This document shows, piece by piece, positions 34,366 through 44,074 of a stretch of 64,000 nucleotides of DNA. Below the pieces are notes generated by a model. It did not search any database and was not told the DNA's origin. It saw only the letters and a program-made list of their open reading frames with translations. This DNA is from Bufo bufo. Taxonomy: Eukaryota > Chordata > Amphibia > Anura > Bufonidae. The position numbers and the translations under genes are program-made. Position 1 is the first letter of the stretch. Each line of letters begins with the position of its first letter. The stretch spans positions 135,362,820 to 135,426,819 of the forward strand of contig NC_053390.1 of assembly GCF_905171765.1 (NCBI RefSeq), given 5' to 3'.

Positions 34366-35130
34366 GATTTTTCTTTATCAAAATGGCTGTAAAGTCTCTA
34401 AGGACAAATTACAATTCTGCAAGGATAGAGTAATCTTCCTGGGACATTGCTTGTCACATGGTGTTCAGCACCTGACCCCAGAAAGGAAAGAGGCAGTGGA
34501 GAAAATGCAAATCCCAAAGGGGTGCAGTCCCTTAGGGTTTTCTTAGGACTTGTGTCATATTGTTGCCCATGGATCAGAAGAAGTGCCTCTATGTTAATGC
34601 AACATTTGTATGATTGCTTACCCTCTGATCCATTCGGTCTTACAGAGGAAGCTGTAAATAATTTTCATACACTCAAACTCTGTATCCTGTCAGCCCCTGC
34701 ATTAGGCATTCCAAAGTATCATGAGGAATTTAACCTGTTCTGAAATGCAGGGTCACAGTACTGCTGTGATTACTCAGAAACATGGAGACCGCCAGCGTCC
34801 AGTGACGTACTTTTCAGCTAGATTAGACCCTGTTGCACGCGGTGTCCCCTCCTGTGTTAGGCAGCAGTGCAGGCAATGATTGAAAAAGCCAGTTGTGCAA
34901 ACACCTCATGACATACAGGGCATTCTCACACAGGTGCAACCAAAACATATTTCTAAGGCTAGACAACTCAGAGAGATGTGCACTACTTATGCTAGACAAT
35001 ATTTATTTTAAAAGATGTACTACTTTAAATCCTGCTGCTTTGTTACCAATCACAGATTCAGAAATGGGGGAGGGTATCACAGGTAGCCTTTTGTCTGATT
35101 TAGCTGAAAACTATCCTGTAGAGGGAAGGA
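34366..35130 (+). pseudogene. pol: ERV pol: RT thumb, connection and start of RNase H
   Basis: Resumes the RT reading interrupted at 31453. Seen: QFCKDRVIFLGH (34420-34455), then a frame change near 34520 and VFLGLVSYC, then LSAPALGIPKY (34690-34720). A stop at 34741 and further frame changes follow. The connection/RNase H start is recognisable as YFKRCTTLNPAALLP (about 35010-35050). Similarity ends near 35110-35130 at the start of a TA-rich stretch. About ninety residues of the RNase H domain appear to be missing before the reading picks up at 40409. Confidence 0.8.
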
Positions 35131-36383
35131 TTATTATGATAATATATGTATATATGCCTTTTAATATATACATATATATTGGCCCTGTATGGCCAGTAAG
35201 GGCCCAAGTATATGTATGCATAGAGATGTATCTATGCCCCCTTGTCAGCATACATCTCTATGTATGTAATATATATGTGAAGGTGGGCTTATTGCTGCCC
35301 ATTCAGACGCCCAGTTTTGTCTATATGTGTATATATGTTTATGGATGTGCCCCAAGCATCTGTGAATATATATATATATATATATAAGAAAGAAAGAAAG
35401 ACACCGCAGCACGTCCGTTGAAGTGAAAAAAGTGGGACCCTTTATTCACCTGTGCGACGTTTCAGTCCGCTTACTGGGACCATTTTCAAGCAATACAACA
35501 TAGTGCAGACTGTGTGTATTTATGCAGTCAAAGTTAATTAACATACATAAGTGGCAATCAATAAAACATACAGAAATAAAGAATATGATGTGTGTCATAA
35601 AAGTACAAATGTGGCAATCCCGGAAGGTAGCTAAAATCCGAACCAGAATCAGTGTATAGAGCTTCCAGGTATACATATTCATTGGTAATACAATAAAAAG
35701 TACAGAAGTGGCAATTAGCTGTGAATCATTATCACCTGTAGATATGTGAAGAAGACAGGACCGAGCGTGGAGTTAGGCGTGCTCAATGGTGGAAGGATAA
35801 ACTGTTACGAGTTGCGCCGCATGGATACGGCGTCCCGGAACTGCAAGTGCGCATGTCAGTGACGTCACTATGGGTAACTCACGTGATCTCCCAGTGAGAC
35901 GTCACATGACAATCGGCTGTACACATCGCTATTATGAAAATGAGTATAGAACCAGCATCGTAACAGAAAATACTGAATTAATTCAAGGATGAAACACCCA
36001 GGGTATATAGCCAGGTGACGTGCCATCTTGCGATGCACTATCATCGGACATCTACGAGAGCATAAAGAGGGGGAGGAGACAGCAGCAGCCATCGACCTCC
36101 CACTGAGCTCATCATGATTCAACCCCTTAACGGGTGACAATCCTCCACAGTAGTGTTGCAGATACACTGGTAACAAACATGAATATGTATGATGAGCAAT
36201 AATTCAGGGATAAGCCGCGCACGTCCAGAATGAGCATCTCGCCTTCCTTTGAGCAAAGCCCTTCCAACATAAGGTCCTGAATGTGAGACAATAAAAAAAT
36301 ATATTATCCAAATATATTCATTAAAAACTAAAAGACAGTTTTTTCAACAACATATACACCGGCAGAGACAGAACTGAAGAAAG

Positions 36384-37230
36384 TCATATGAAAAGCCAGG
36401 GTCTATATTCTACGTTTAATCCCCTAGGTCGAATGGTTTGTAGTTTAAAGATCCATTCAGACTCGCGTTTCTTTAGCATTTTTATGCGATCACCACCAGT
36501 CCGCGGTAACGGAACATGATCAAGGATCATAAACTTGAGATCTCCTTCAGCATGATCCATGTCCGCGAAGTGGTGTGAGACCGGCAAGTCCTTGCGTTTT
36601 TTTCGTATGGAAAATCGATGTTGATTAAAGCGGGACTTGAAGTCACACGTGGTTTCGCCCACGTATAGTAGTTTACAGGGACACCATAAAACATAAATCA
36701 CAAAACATGAGTCACAGGTTAAATAAAATTTAAGAGGGTAAGAGATACCAGTTTGTGGGTGAATAAATGCCCGCCCCTTCACCATGTATTTGCAATTTAC
36801 ACAGTGGAGGCACGGGTAACTGCCATTATTCTTGGGGGCCAAAAATAGTTGACGTGTACTTTTTTGTGAGCCAATGTCGTTTTTGACTAATTTGTCTTTT
36901 ATGTTGCGGGCTCTCTTATAAGAGATAAGTGGTCTATTACTAAATTCAGGGATGTTTTTGTGTTCAGTTTTGAGAATTGTCCAGTGTTTGTTAAGTATTT
37001 TGTTAACATAAGGGCTTGCTTCACAAAAGGTAGAAACAAAGGGTATTCTTGGAGAATGCTCCCGTTGAGTATCTTTAAACAATTCACCTCTCTCTTTTTG
37101 ATCAATGCGTTTAAGTTGTTGCCGCAATACAGAGGCTGGATACTGCCTTTGTCTGAAATTTTGTGTCATAGTCTCTAGAGTCGCACTATATATATGGTCC
37201 CCCAGTTTTATATCTATGTAGGTATATATA

Positions 37231-37240
<10 letters not shown>
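36384..37240 (-). pseudogene. PLE-B C-terminal RT thumb, linker and GIY-YIG endonuclease
   Basis: Open frame on the minus strand (reported up to 37451, but recognisable PLE sequence starts near 37200 with TMTQNFRQRQYPASVL). The linker carries a Cys pattern (CLHCVNCKYMV, about 36800) and CDSCFVIYVLWCPCKLLYVG (about 36690), where Y-V and Y-V-G correspond to the GIY and YIG motifs. Downstream are FKSRFNQHR and the catalytic-type Glu of ESEWIFKLQ (about 36445), followed by PRGLNVEY. It lacks the RT catalytic core, so it is a 5'-truncated copy, but the remaining part has no stop. Confidence 0.88.
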
Positions 37241-37268
<28 letters not shown>

Positions 37269-37355
37269 GAAAAGAAAGAAGCAGCACACAAAAAAAGACG
37301 TGCGGGTGCAATAAAATCCTCCTGAGGGACCTGCGACCAAGATCCCAAGTATGAA

Positions 37356-37422
37356 TAGTGGGCAAAAGAAGGCAGCACTCCAGATGATGATCATCTGGAG
37401 TGCTGCCTTCTTTTGCCCACTA
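37356..37422. repeat. 67-bp perfect palindrome at a PLE junction
   Basis: Two 33-bp arms (tagtgggcaaaagaagg onward, ending ctccagatgat) around a single central g. The palindrome lies between the PLE-B TA-run and the left TIR of Tc1-B. It contains gcactccagatga, the same words as the start of the palindrome at 39118, so it is likely a head-to-head junction of PLE termini. Confidence 0.9.
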
Positions 37423-37426
37423 TATA

Positions 37427-39061
37427 CAGTGGGATGCGAAAGTTTGGGCAACCTTGTTAATCGTCATGATTTTCCTGTATAAATTGTTGGTTGTTACGAT
37501 AAAAAATGTCAGTTAAATATATCATATAGGAGACACACACAGTGATATTTGAGAAGTGAAATTAAGTGTATTGGATTTACAGAAAGTGTGCTATAATTGT
37601 TTAAACAAAATTAGGCAGGTGCATAACTTTGGGCACCACAAAAAAGAAATGAAATCAATATTTAGTAGATCCTCCTTTTGCAGAAATTACAGCCTCTAAA
37701 CGCTTCCTGTAGGTTCGAATGAGAGTCTGGATTCTGGTTGAAGGTATTTTGGACCATTCCTCTTTACAAAACATCTTTAGTTCATTCAGGTTTGATGGCT
37801 TCCGAGCATGGACAGCTCTCTTTAAGTCGCACCACAGATTTTCAATTATATTCAGGTCTGGGGACTGAGATGGCCATTCCAGAACAATGTACTTGTTCCT
37901 CTGCATAAATGCCTTAGTGGATTTTGAGCAGTGTTTAGGGTCGTTGTCTTGTTGAAAGATCCAGCCCCGTCGCAGCTTCAGCTTTGTCACTGATTCCTGG
38001 ACATTGGTCTCCAGAATCTGCTGATACTGAGTGGAATCCATGCGTCCCTCAACTTTGACAAGATTCCCAGTCCCTGCACTGGCCACACAGCCCCACAGCA
38101 TGATGGAACCACCACCATATTTTACTGTAGGTAGCAGGTGTTTTTCTTGGAATGCTGTGTTCTTTTTCCTCCATGCATAACGCCCCTTGTTGGCCAAATA
38201 ACTCAAATTTAGTTTCATCAGTCCACAGCACCTTATTCCAAAATGAAGCTGGCTTCTCCAAATGTGCTTTAGCCCACCTCAAGCGGCACTTTTTGTGCTG
38301 TGGGCGGAGAAAAAGCTTCCTCTGCATCACTCTCGCATACAGCATCTCCTAGTGTAAAGTGCGCTGAATGGTTGAACGATGCACAGTGACTCCATCTGCA
38401 GCAAGATGATGTTGTAGGTCTTTAGTGCTGGTCTGTGGGTTGACTCTGACTGTTCTCACCATTTATCGCTTCTGTCTATCCAAGATTTTTCTTGGTCTGC
38501 CACTTCGAGCCTTAACTTGAACTGAGCCTGTGGTCTTCCATTTCCTCAATATGTTCCTAACTGTGGAAACAGACAGCTGAAATCTCTGAGACAGCTTTCT
38601 GTATCCTTCCCCTAAACCATGTTGGTGAACAATCTTTGTTTTCAGGTCTTTTGAAAGTTGTTTTGAGACCCCCCATGTTGACACTCTTCAGAGAAAATTA
38701 AAAGAGGAGGGAAACTTACAATTGACCCCCTTAAATACTCTTTCTCATAATTGGATTCACCTGTGTATGTAGGTCAGGGGTCACTGAACTTACCAAGCCA
38801 ATTTGAGTTCCAATAATTAGTTCTAAAGGTTTTGGAATCAATAAAATGACAACAGTGCCCAAATTTATGCACCTGCCTAATTTTCTTTAAACAATTATAG
38901 CACACTTTCTGTAAATCCAATAAACTTCATTTCACTTCTCAAATATTACTGTGTGTGTCTCCTATATGATATATTTAACTGACATTTTTTATTGTAACAA
39001 CCAAAGATTTATACAGGAAAATCATGACGATTAACAAGGTTGCCCAAACTTTCGCATCCCA

Positions 39062-39064
<3 letters not shown>
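37427..39064 (-). mobile_element. Tc1-B: Tc1-like transposon
   Basis: TIRs cagtgggatgcgaaagtttg (left) and its reverse complement at the right end, flanked by TA at 37425-37426 and 39065-39066; length 1,638 bp. TIR similarity extends ~120 bp (atatttaactgacatttttt on the right mirrors the left). The right side abuts a TA-microsatellite (39065-39098). One broken minus-strand transposase. Confidence 0.93.
37655..38684 (-). pseudogene. Tc1-B transposase, frameshifted
   Basis: DDE transposase in three frames. N-terminal HTH at 38684-38470 (SKDLKTKIVHQHGLG, SVSTVRNILRKWK, ARSGRPRK). A stop near 38463 and another around 38346 (L-Y-*-E region) interrupt. The middle carries VLWTDETKFELFG (about 38230); a frameshift near 38190 follows; then YGGGSIMLWGC, QQDNDPKHCSK (about 37920) and SPDLNIIENLWCDLKR (about 37835), ending ISAKGGSTKY at 37655. 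The DDE residues are preserved across frames. Confidence 0.92.
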
Positions 39065-39102
<38 letters not shown>

Positions 39103-39117
39103 AAAGAAATCGGACAG

Positions 39118-39300
39118 CACTCCAGATGAATCTTCAGTGAAAAAAGGATTTATTCACCCATAAGGTGGCACAAGCGACGTTTCGGCTCGCATATGAGCCT
39201 TTCTCAAGCTTGAGAAAGGCTCATATGTGAGCCGAAACGTCGCTTGTGCCACCTTATGGGTGAATAAATCCTTTTTTCACTGAAGATTCATCTGGAATGC
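39118..39300. repeat. Near-perfect 183-bp palindrome of PLE termini, hammerhead-like core
   Basis: The left arm starts gcactccagatgaatc and the right arm is its reverse complement, meeting at ctcaagcttgag (about 39203-39214). Each arm contains cgacgtttcggctc; on the opposite strand this is gagccgaaacgtcg, preceded by cttgagaaaggctc. That gives a stem (ggctc against gagcc) followed by GAAAC-GTC, the arrangement of hammerhead ribozyme stem II and boxes 2-3. Box 1 (CTGATGA) is not matched, so activity is doubtful. Head-to-head terminal repeats are typical of PLEs. Confidence 0.75.
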
Positions 39301-39411
39301 AGTCCGATTTCTTTATTCCATATCAGTGGGTAAGCACCAGTTACCATACTCGGGCAGTGCACCCTTTCTACTTAGTTTTTTGGTTTGGTGGTGCTGCCGG
39401 CAATTTTTTGC

Positions 39412-39454
<43 letters not shown>

Positions 39455-40408
39455 GGATGTGCCCCAAGCATCTATAAAGATATATATAGAGTTAAAATCT
39501 GGCCAGAAGATCCCCCATGGATGCCCCCACCCCTCTGGAATGTGCCTGCAGGAGGGAGAGACCAACAACTGGACAATTATGTCCAGTTTCGGCCTCTTCA
39601 AAGGACAGAGGATCAATAAAGATCCTCTGCCCTTTGTTAACATCTCCGGCTGCATCGGAGATGATGTGCCTAACAGGTACATGGGAACAAAGAGTTCCCA
39701 TGCCCCTGTGTGCCGCTTACCTCCGGCGCGGTGATTACAGCGCCAGAGGTATGCATTATCTTCACAGGCGGGAGGATCAAAGGATCCCCCTGCATGGAAG
39801 CGCACTCCAGGATGCACGGGCTGGCGCGGAGACGTCATATCACCGCGCCAGCCCACGTGGACTCGACTCCCTGAAGCAGAGCACTGTGCTGCACTCTGAA
39901 TATGAGAAGAGCACAGCCGGCGCTCAGAAGAGACACCCCCCCTGACATCCCCCCCCCCCGGCATCCCCCCTGCAATATTAGAGCGCAGGCAGCCATGCAC
40001 CGGGCTGCGCTGCGCTAGAAGACAGATCCCCAGCGTATCCCAGTAGAAGGAGAGCGCAGCAGGCGCTCTGGAGTGAACCCGCTCCCCCCTGCAGTAACCC
40101 ACAGCCAGGAGAGAGCGAGTGGCGCTCTGAAGAGGGATCCCGACCTGCCCCTGAAGAGAAGCTCAGGCAGCACACAGCCCTGCACTTAACCGACCAGCCC
40201 AGCCCCAGACAGGAAGTGTCAGGAGGACGGAGCAGCCACAGGAGAGCAGACATGGATGGCTGAGTAACCTTCCCCTGTCTCTGAACCCTGTATTGCCCAC
40301 TCCATATTAACCCCTGCATTACCCCTGCTGTAGCAGCATTAACCCCTTCACTGCTGCTGCCCTGAACCCAGCAGCATTAACCCCTTCACTGCTGCTGCCC
40401 TGAACTCT

Positions 40409-41795
40409 AAAAACAAAGACTCTGTGCTTGAACTGATGAACTCTTTACTGTTGCCAGAAGAAGTTGCTATTGTAAAAGTAAAGGCTCACACAAGGTGTAC
40501 CACTGTAGAGGCGAAAAGCAATGACAGAGCTGACAAGGCAGCCAAACACGCTGCGTTCCAGCCACTAAATTCTGATGATACCCCGATAAGAGCCTTAAAG
40601 CCTGTAGATATATCTAAAGATGTTTTAATTAAGTTGTTTGAACAGGCCCCATCTGAAGAGAAAGAAATATGGACTAAACAAGGGGCTAGGCCAGATGACC
40701 AAGAAGTATGTAAAAACAAGGACAAAATGTGTCTACCACACCCTCTGTACCCAGCTATGGCTCAGGAGCCCCACAAGCCCACTCACCTATCAAAAAGTGC
40801 CATGGTAAGTGTGGTTAATGCATGGTGGATTGCTCCAGGATTTTCTACAGTAGCTGCTCGATTCACATAAGGATGTATGGTCTGTGCACTGAATAAGCCC
40901 GGCCAAGTGGTGAAGACTCCAAGTAAGCACACCCCCAGGCCACTTTACCCATTTCAGAGAGTAAAGATAGACTACATACAACTACCAAAGGTAGGAGTGT
41001 ATGAGTTTGTTCTTGTGTGTGTTGATCTCTTTTCAGGTTGGCAGGAAGCCTTCCCAGTAGATAAAGCCGATGCCAAGAATACGGCAAAGAAACTGGTCAG
41101 TGAACTGATATGCAGGTATGGTGTTCCTGAGGTTATCGAGTCAGATAGAGGTTCTCATTTCACAGGTGAAGTGATGAGGGAAGTTATGCAAGCATTAGGG
41201 GTGACCCAAGCCTTACATTAAGCTTACCATCCCCAGCAGTGGCCGAGTTGAGCGCCTGAATGGCACATTGAAACTGAAAATACAAAAGGCCACGCGGGAG
41301 ATCCAGGGGCCCTGGACAGAGTGCTTACCTCTGGCCCTGTATTCAGTAAGGACCACCCCAAACAAGAAGACAGGATTGTCCACATTTGAGATCCTGTTTG
41401 GAAGTGCCCCTAGGTTTGAGATATACAGTACTTTCCTCAGCAGCTGCAGATGAATAATGACAGTCTTACCAGTTACATGCGGGCCCTCACAAAAAGGCAA
41501 GAACACATGCATAAACACTTCACTTCCAGATCCTGACTCAGTAGAAGGAACTCACAGCTTGCAGCCGGGAGACTGGGTGGTGATAAAGAGGCATGTGAGA
41601 AAAGAACTAGATCCAAGATTCGATGATCCTTTTCAAGTAATGTTGACCACCCACACCGCTGTAAAGGTTGAAGGAAAGCCCAACTGGATACACACGTCTC
41701 AATGCAAGAAAGTCCTGGAACCACAGGATGAAGATCCTCCTGCTGACAGTGGCTCTGACCCTGAGCGTATCAGCAGTATTTCATCCACTGAATAG
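40409..41795 (+). pseudogene. pol: ERV pol: RNase H end and integrase, disrupted
   Basis: Starts within RNase H (VAIVKVKAHTRC, then SNDRADKAAKHA). The integrase zinc-binding region follows with an H-x3-H pattern (EPHKPTHLSKSAM) and, after a stop at 40868, a C-x2-C (GCMVCAL). Catalytic core: KIDYIQLP (first Asp, about 40970), IESDRGSHFTGE (second Asp, about 41140), a stop at 41219, a frameshift near 41240 and GRVERLNGTLK (Glu, about 41255). Then TPNKKTGLSTFEILFG, a stop near 41452, and a C-terminal domain with LQPGDWVVIKRH and LDPRFDDPFQVML. Final stop at 41795, overlapping the env start by 68 bp. Confidence 0.85.
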
Positions 41796-42051
41796 TGACT
41801 GGGACAATGCTTTGATACGACACCCTCAGGTGCTGTTTGAAGGACTGAATGACATTGAAAAATTAAGAGACTGTTGGATCTGTACGCACAGTCCTGTGAG
41901 TTCAGCCAGTATGCCCTATTTTGCCGTGCCCCTCAGTTTTTCTGAATTGACTGAACTAGCCAACTCTAATATTTTTTTCTCAGGCATGAAACAGGTTAAG
42001 TCTAAAACTAGAGACAGGGAAGTACCCTTACCCGTTGTGGGATGGGCTGAA
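41728..42051 (+). pseudogene. env: ERV env, signal peptide and start of surface subunit (CWIC)
   Basis: The ATG at 41728 overlaps the end of pol in another frame, as usual in simple retroviruses. The product begins with a hydrophobic signal peptide (MKILLLTVALTLSVSAV). About fifty residues in is the motif RDCWICTHSP; a CWxC-type motif in surface Env takes part in disulfide linkage to the transmembrane subunit in gamma-type envelopes. The frame is cut at 42051 by hAT-3. The fragment itself has no stop. Confidence 0.8.
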
Positions 42052-42474
42052 TAGAGATGTCCCGAATAGAGATGTCCCGAATAGTTCGCCGGCGAATAGT
42101 TTCCGGCGAACATAGCTTGTTCGCGTTCGCCACGGCGGGTGAACATATGCGATGTTCGGTCCGCCCCCTAATCGTCATCATTGAGTAAACTTTGACCCTG
42201 TACCTCACAATCAGCAGACACATTCCAGCCAATCAGCAGCAGACCCTCCCTCCCAGACCCTCCCACCTCCTGGACAGCATCCATTTTAGATTCATTCGGA
42301 AGCTGCATTCTTAGTGAGAGGAGGGACAGTGTAACTGCTGCTGATTTAATAGGGAAAAAGATAGCTAGGCAAATGTATTCAGTGTCCACTGCAGTACTGA
42401 AGGACTCATCTGATCTCTGCTGTAAGGACTGCACCCCAAAAAGCCTTTTTTAGGGCTAGAACATCAGTCATTGA

Positions 42475-43180
42475 AATCAAAATCTGTAAAAAATGGCCGG
42501 TGAAATCCGAAAGGTGCTCTTTGGAATGTGGGCCCCTTTTCCCACCTAGGCTGCAAAAAAGTGTCACACATGTGGTATTGCCGTACTCAGGAGAAGTTGG
42601 GCAATGTGTTTTGGGGTGTCATTTTACATATACCTATGCTGGGTGAGAGAAATATCTTGGCAAAAGACAACTTTTCCAATTTTTTATACAAAGTTGGCAT
42701 TTGACCAAGATATTTATCTCACCCAGCATAGGTATATGGAAAATGACACCCCAAAACACATTGCCCAACTTATCCTGAGTACGGCAATACCACATGTGTG
42801 ACACTTTTTTGCAGCCTAGGTGGGCAAAGGGGCCCACATTCCAAAGAGCACCTTTCAGATTTCACCGGCCATTTTTTACAGATTTTGATTTCAAACTACT
42901 TCGCACGCATTTCGGCCTCTAAAATGCCAGGGCAGTATAACTACCCGACAAGTGACCCCATTTTGGAAAGAAGACACCCAAAGGTATTTCGTGATGGGCA
43001 TAGTGAGTTCATAGAAGTTTCTATTTTTTGTCACAAGTTAGTGGAATATGAGACTTTGTAAGAAAAAAAAAATCATCATTTTTCGCTAACTTGTGACAAA
43101 AAATAAAAGGTTCTATGAACTCACTATGCCCATCAGCGAATACCTTAGGGTGTGTACTTTCCGAAATGGGGTCATTTGTG
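42475..43180. repeat. Two adjacent long palindromes (foldback module) inside hAT-3
   Basis: Palindrome 1: arms about 42475-42673 and 42692-42892, for example ctatgctgggtgagagaaat against atttatctcacccagcatag, and tgtggtattgccgtactcag against the mirrored right arm. Palindrome 2: arms about 42950-43050 and 43078-43180, for example catagtgagttcatagaa against ttctatgaactcactatg. Both lie within what looks like one non-autonomous insert running to about 43650. No coding content. Confidence 0.8.
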
Positions 43181-43655
43181 GGGTGTTTGTACTGTCTGGC
43201 CATTGTAGAACCTCAGGAAACATGACAGGTGCTCAGAAAGTCAGAGCTGCTTCAAAAAGCGGAAATTCACATTTTTGTACCATAGTTGGTAAACGCTATA
43301 ACTTTTACCCAAACCATTTTTTTTTACCCAAACATTTTTTTTTAAACAAAGACATGTAGAACAAAAAATTTTGAGAAAAATTTATATATGGATGTCTTTT
43401 TTTGCAAAATTTTACAACTGAAAGTGAAAAATGTAATTTTTTTGCAAAAAAATCGTTAAATTTCGATTAATAACAAAAAAAGCAGCAATGAAATACCACC
43501 AAATAAAAGCTCTATTAATGAGAAGAAAAGGAGGTAAAATTCATTTGGGTGGTAAGTTGCATGACCGAGCAATAAACGGTGAAAGTAGTGTAGGTCAGAA
43601 GTGTAAAAAGTGGCCTGGTCATTAAGGGTGTTTAAGGTAGGGGAGCTGAGGTGGT

Positions 43656-44045
43656 TAAAGAAAAACAACAATTTTGGCTGAATAAATAGCAGTCAGTTAC
43701 ACACGTGTTTGTGTGTTTAAGGCCCAGTGCAGTGCATAGTGTCACTTCAGCGCCATTCATATCTGGTGTCACGTTCGATTCCATTTAAAGAAAAACAACA
43801 ATTTTGACTGGATAAATAGCAGTCAGTTACACACGTGTTTGTGTGTTTAAGGCCCAGTGCAGTGCATAGTGTCACTTCAGCGCCATTCATATCTGGTGTC
43901 ACATTCGATTCCATTTAAAGAAAAACAACAATTTTGGCTGAATTAATAGCAGTCAGTTACACACGTGTTTGTGTGTTTAAGGCCCAGTGCAGTGCATAGT
44001 GTCACTTCAGCGCAACTCATATCTTGTGTCACAGTAGCTTGCACG
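43656..44045 (+). repeat. 130-bp tandem repeat upstream of the hAT-3 transposase, three copies
   Basis: The marker ataaatagcagtcagttac recurs at 43682, 43812 and (as attaatagcag) 43942, exactly 130 bp apart. Units are almost identical and contain cacacgtgtttgtgtgttta, ggcccagtgcagtgcatag and cacttcagcgccattcatat. The array ends about 30 bp before the transposase ATG at 44075, the same position relative to the gene as the unrelated 118-bp array of hAT-2. Confidence 0.92.
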
Positions 44046-44074
44046 CATAGTACAACTTAACTAATCTAAAAAAA

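Larger units (their letters stand above)
35362..39451 (-). mobile_element. PLE-B: Penelope-like element with palindromic termini, 22-bp flanking repeat
   Basis: Flanked by the 22-bp direct repeat described for the composite insertion. Minus-strand order: palindromic terminal block (39300-39118), TA-run, Tc1-B (37427-39064, inserted later), a 67-bp palindrome (37356-37422), TA-run, truncated coding region (to 36384), a 3' UTR, and a terminal block near 35400-35490 with gactgaaacgtcgcac. GIY-YIG coding and the stem-GAAAC-GTC terminal signature identify the class. Exact 5' end uncertain because of TA-runs on both sides. Confidence 0.75.
35131..40408. mobile_element. Composite insertion in ERV RNase H: a GC-rich element split by PLE-B
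   Basis: The two outer parts, 35131-35361 and 39474-40408, look like one older element split by PLE-B, because a 22-bp direct repeat (35340-35361 and 39452-39473, containing ggatgtgccccaagcatct) flanks PLE-B. The right part is GC-rich, holds hairpins (ggcgcggtgatt against catcaccgcgcc) and ends with two copies of cagcattaaccccttcactg (40336 and 40370 regions). It resembles the 5' region of a retroelement, but I cannot name it. No open frame with a known domain. Its own target duplication was not found. Confidence 0.55.

Noticed and set aside
39368..40102. Minus-strand 244-codon frame
   Set aside because: GC-rich chance frame in the right part of the composite insertion that includes a TA-run and a poly-A; no recognisable domain.
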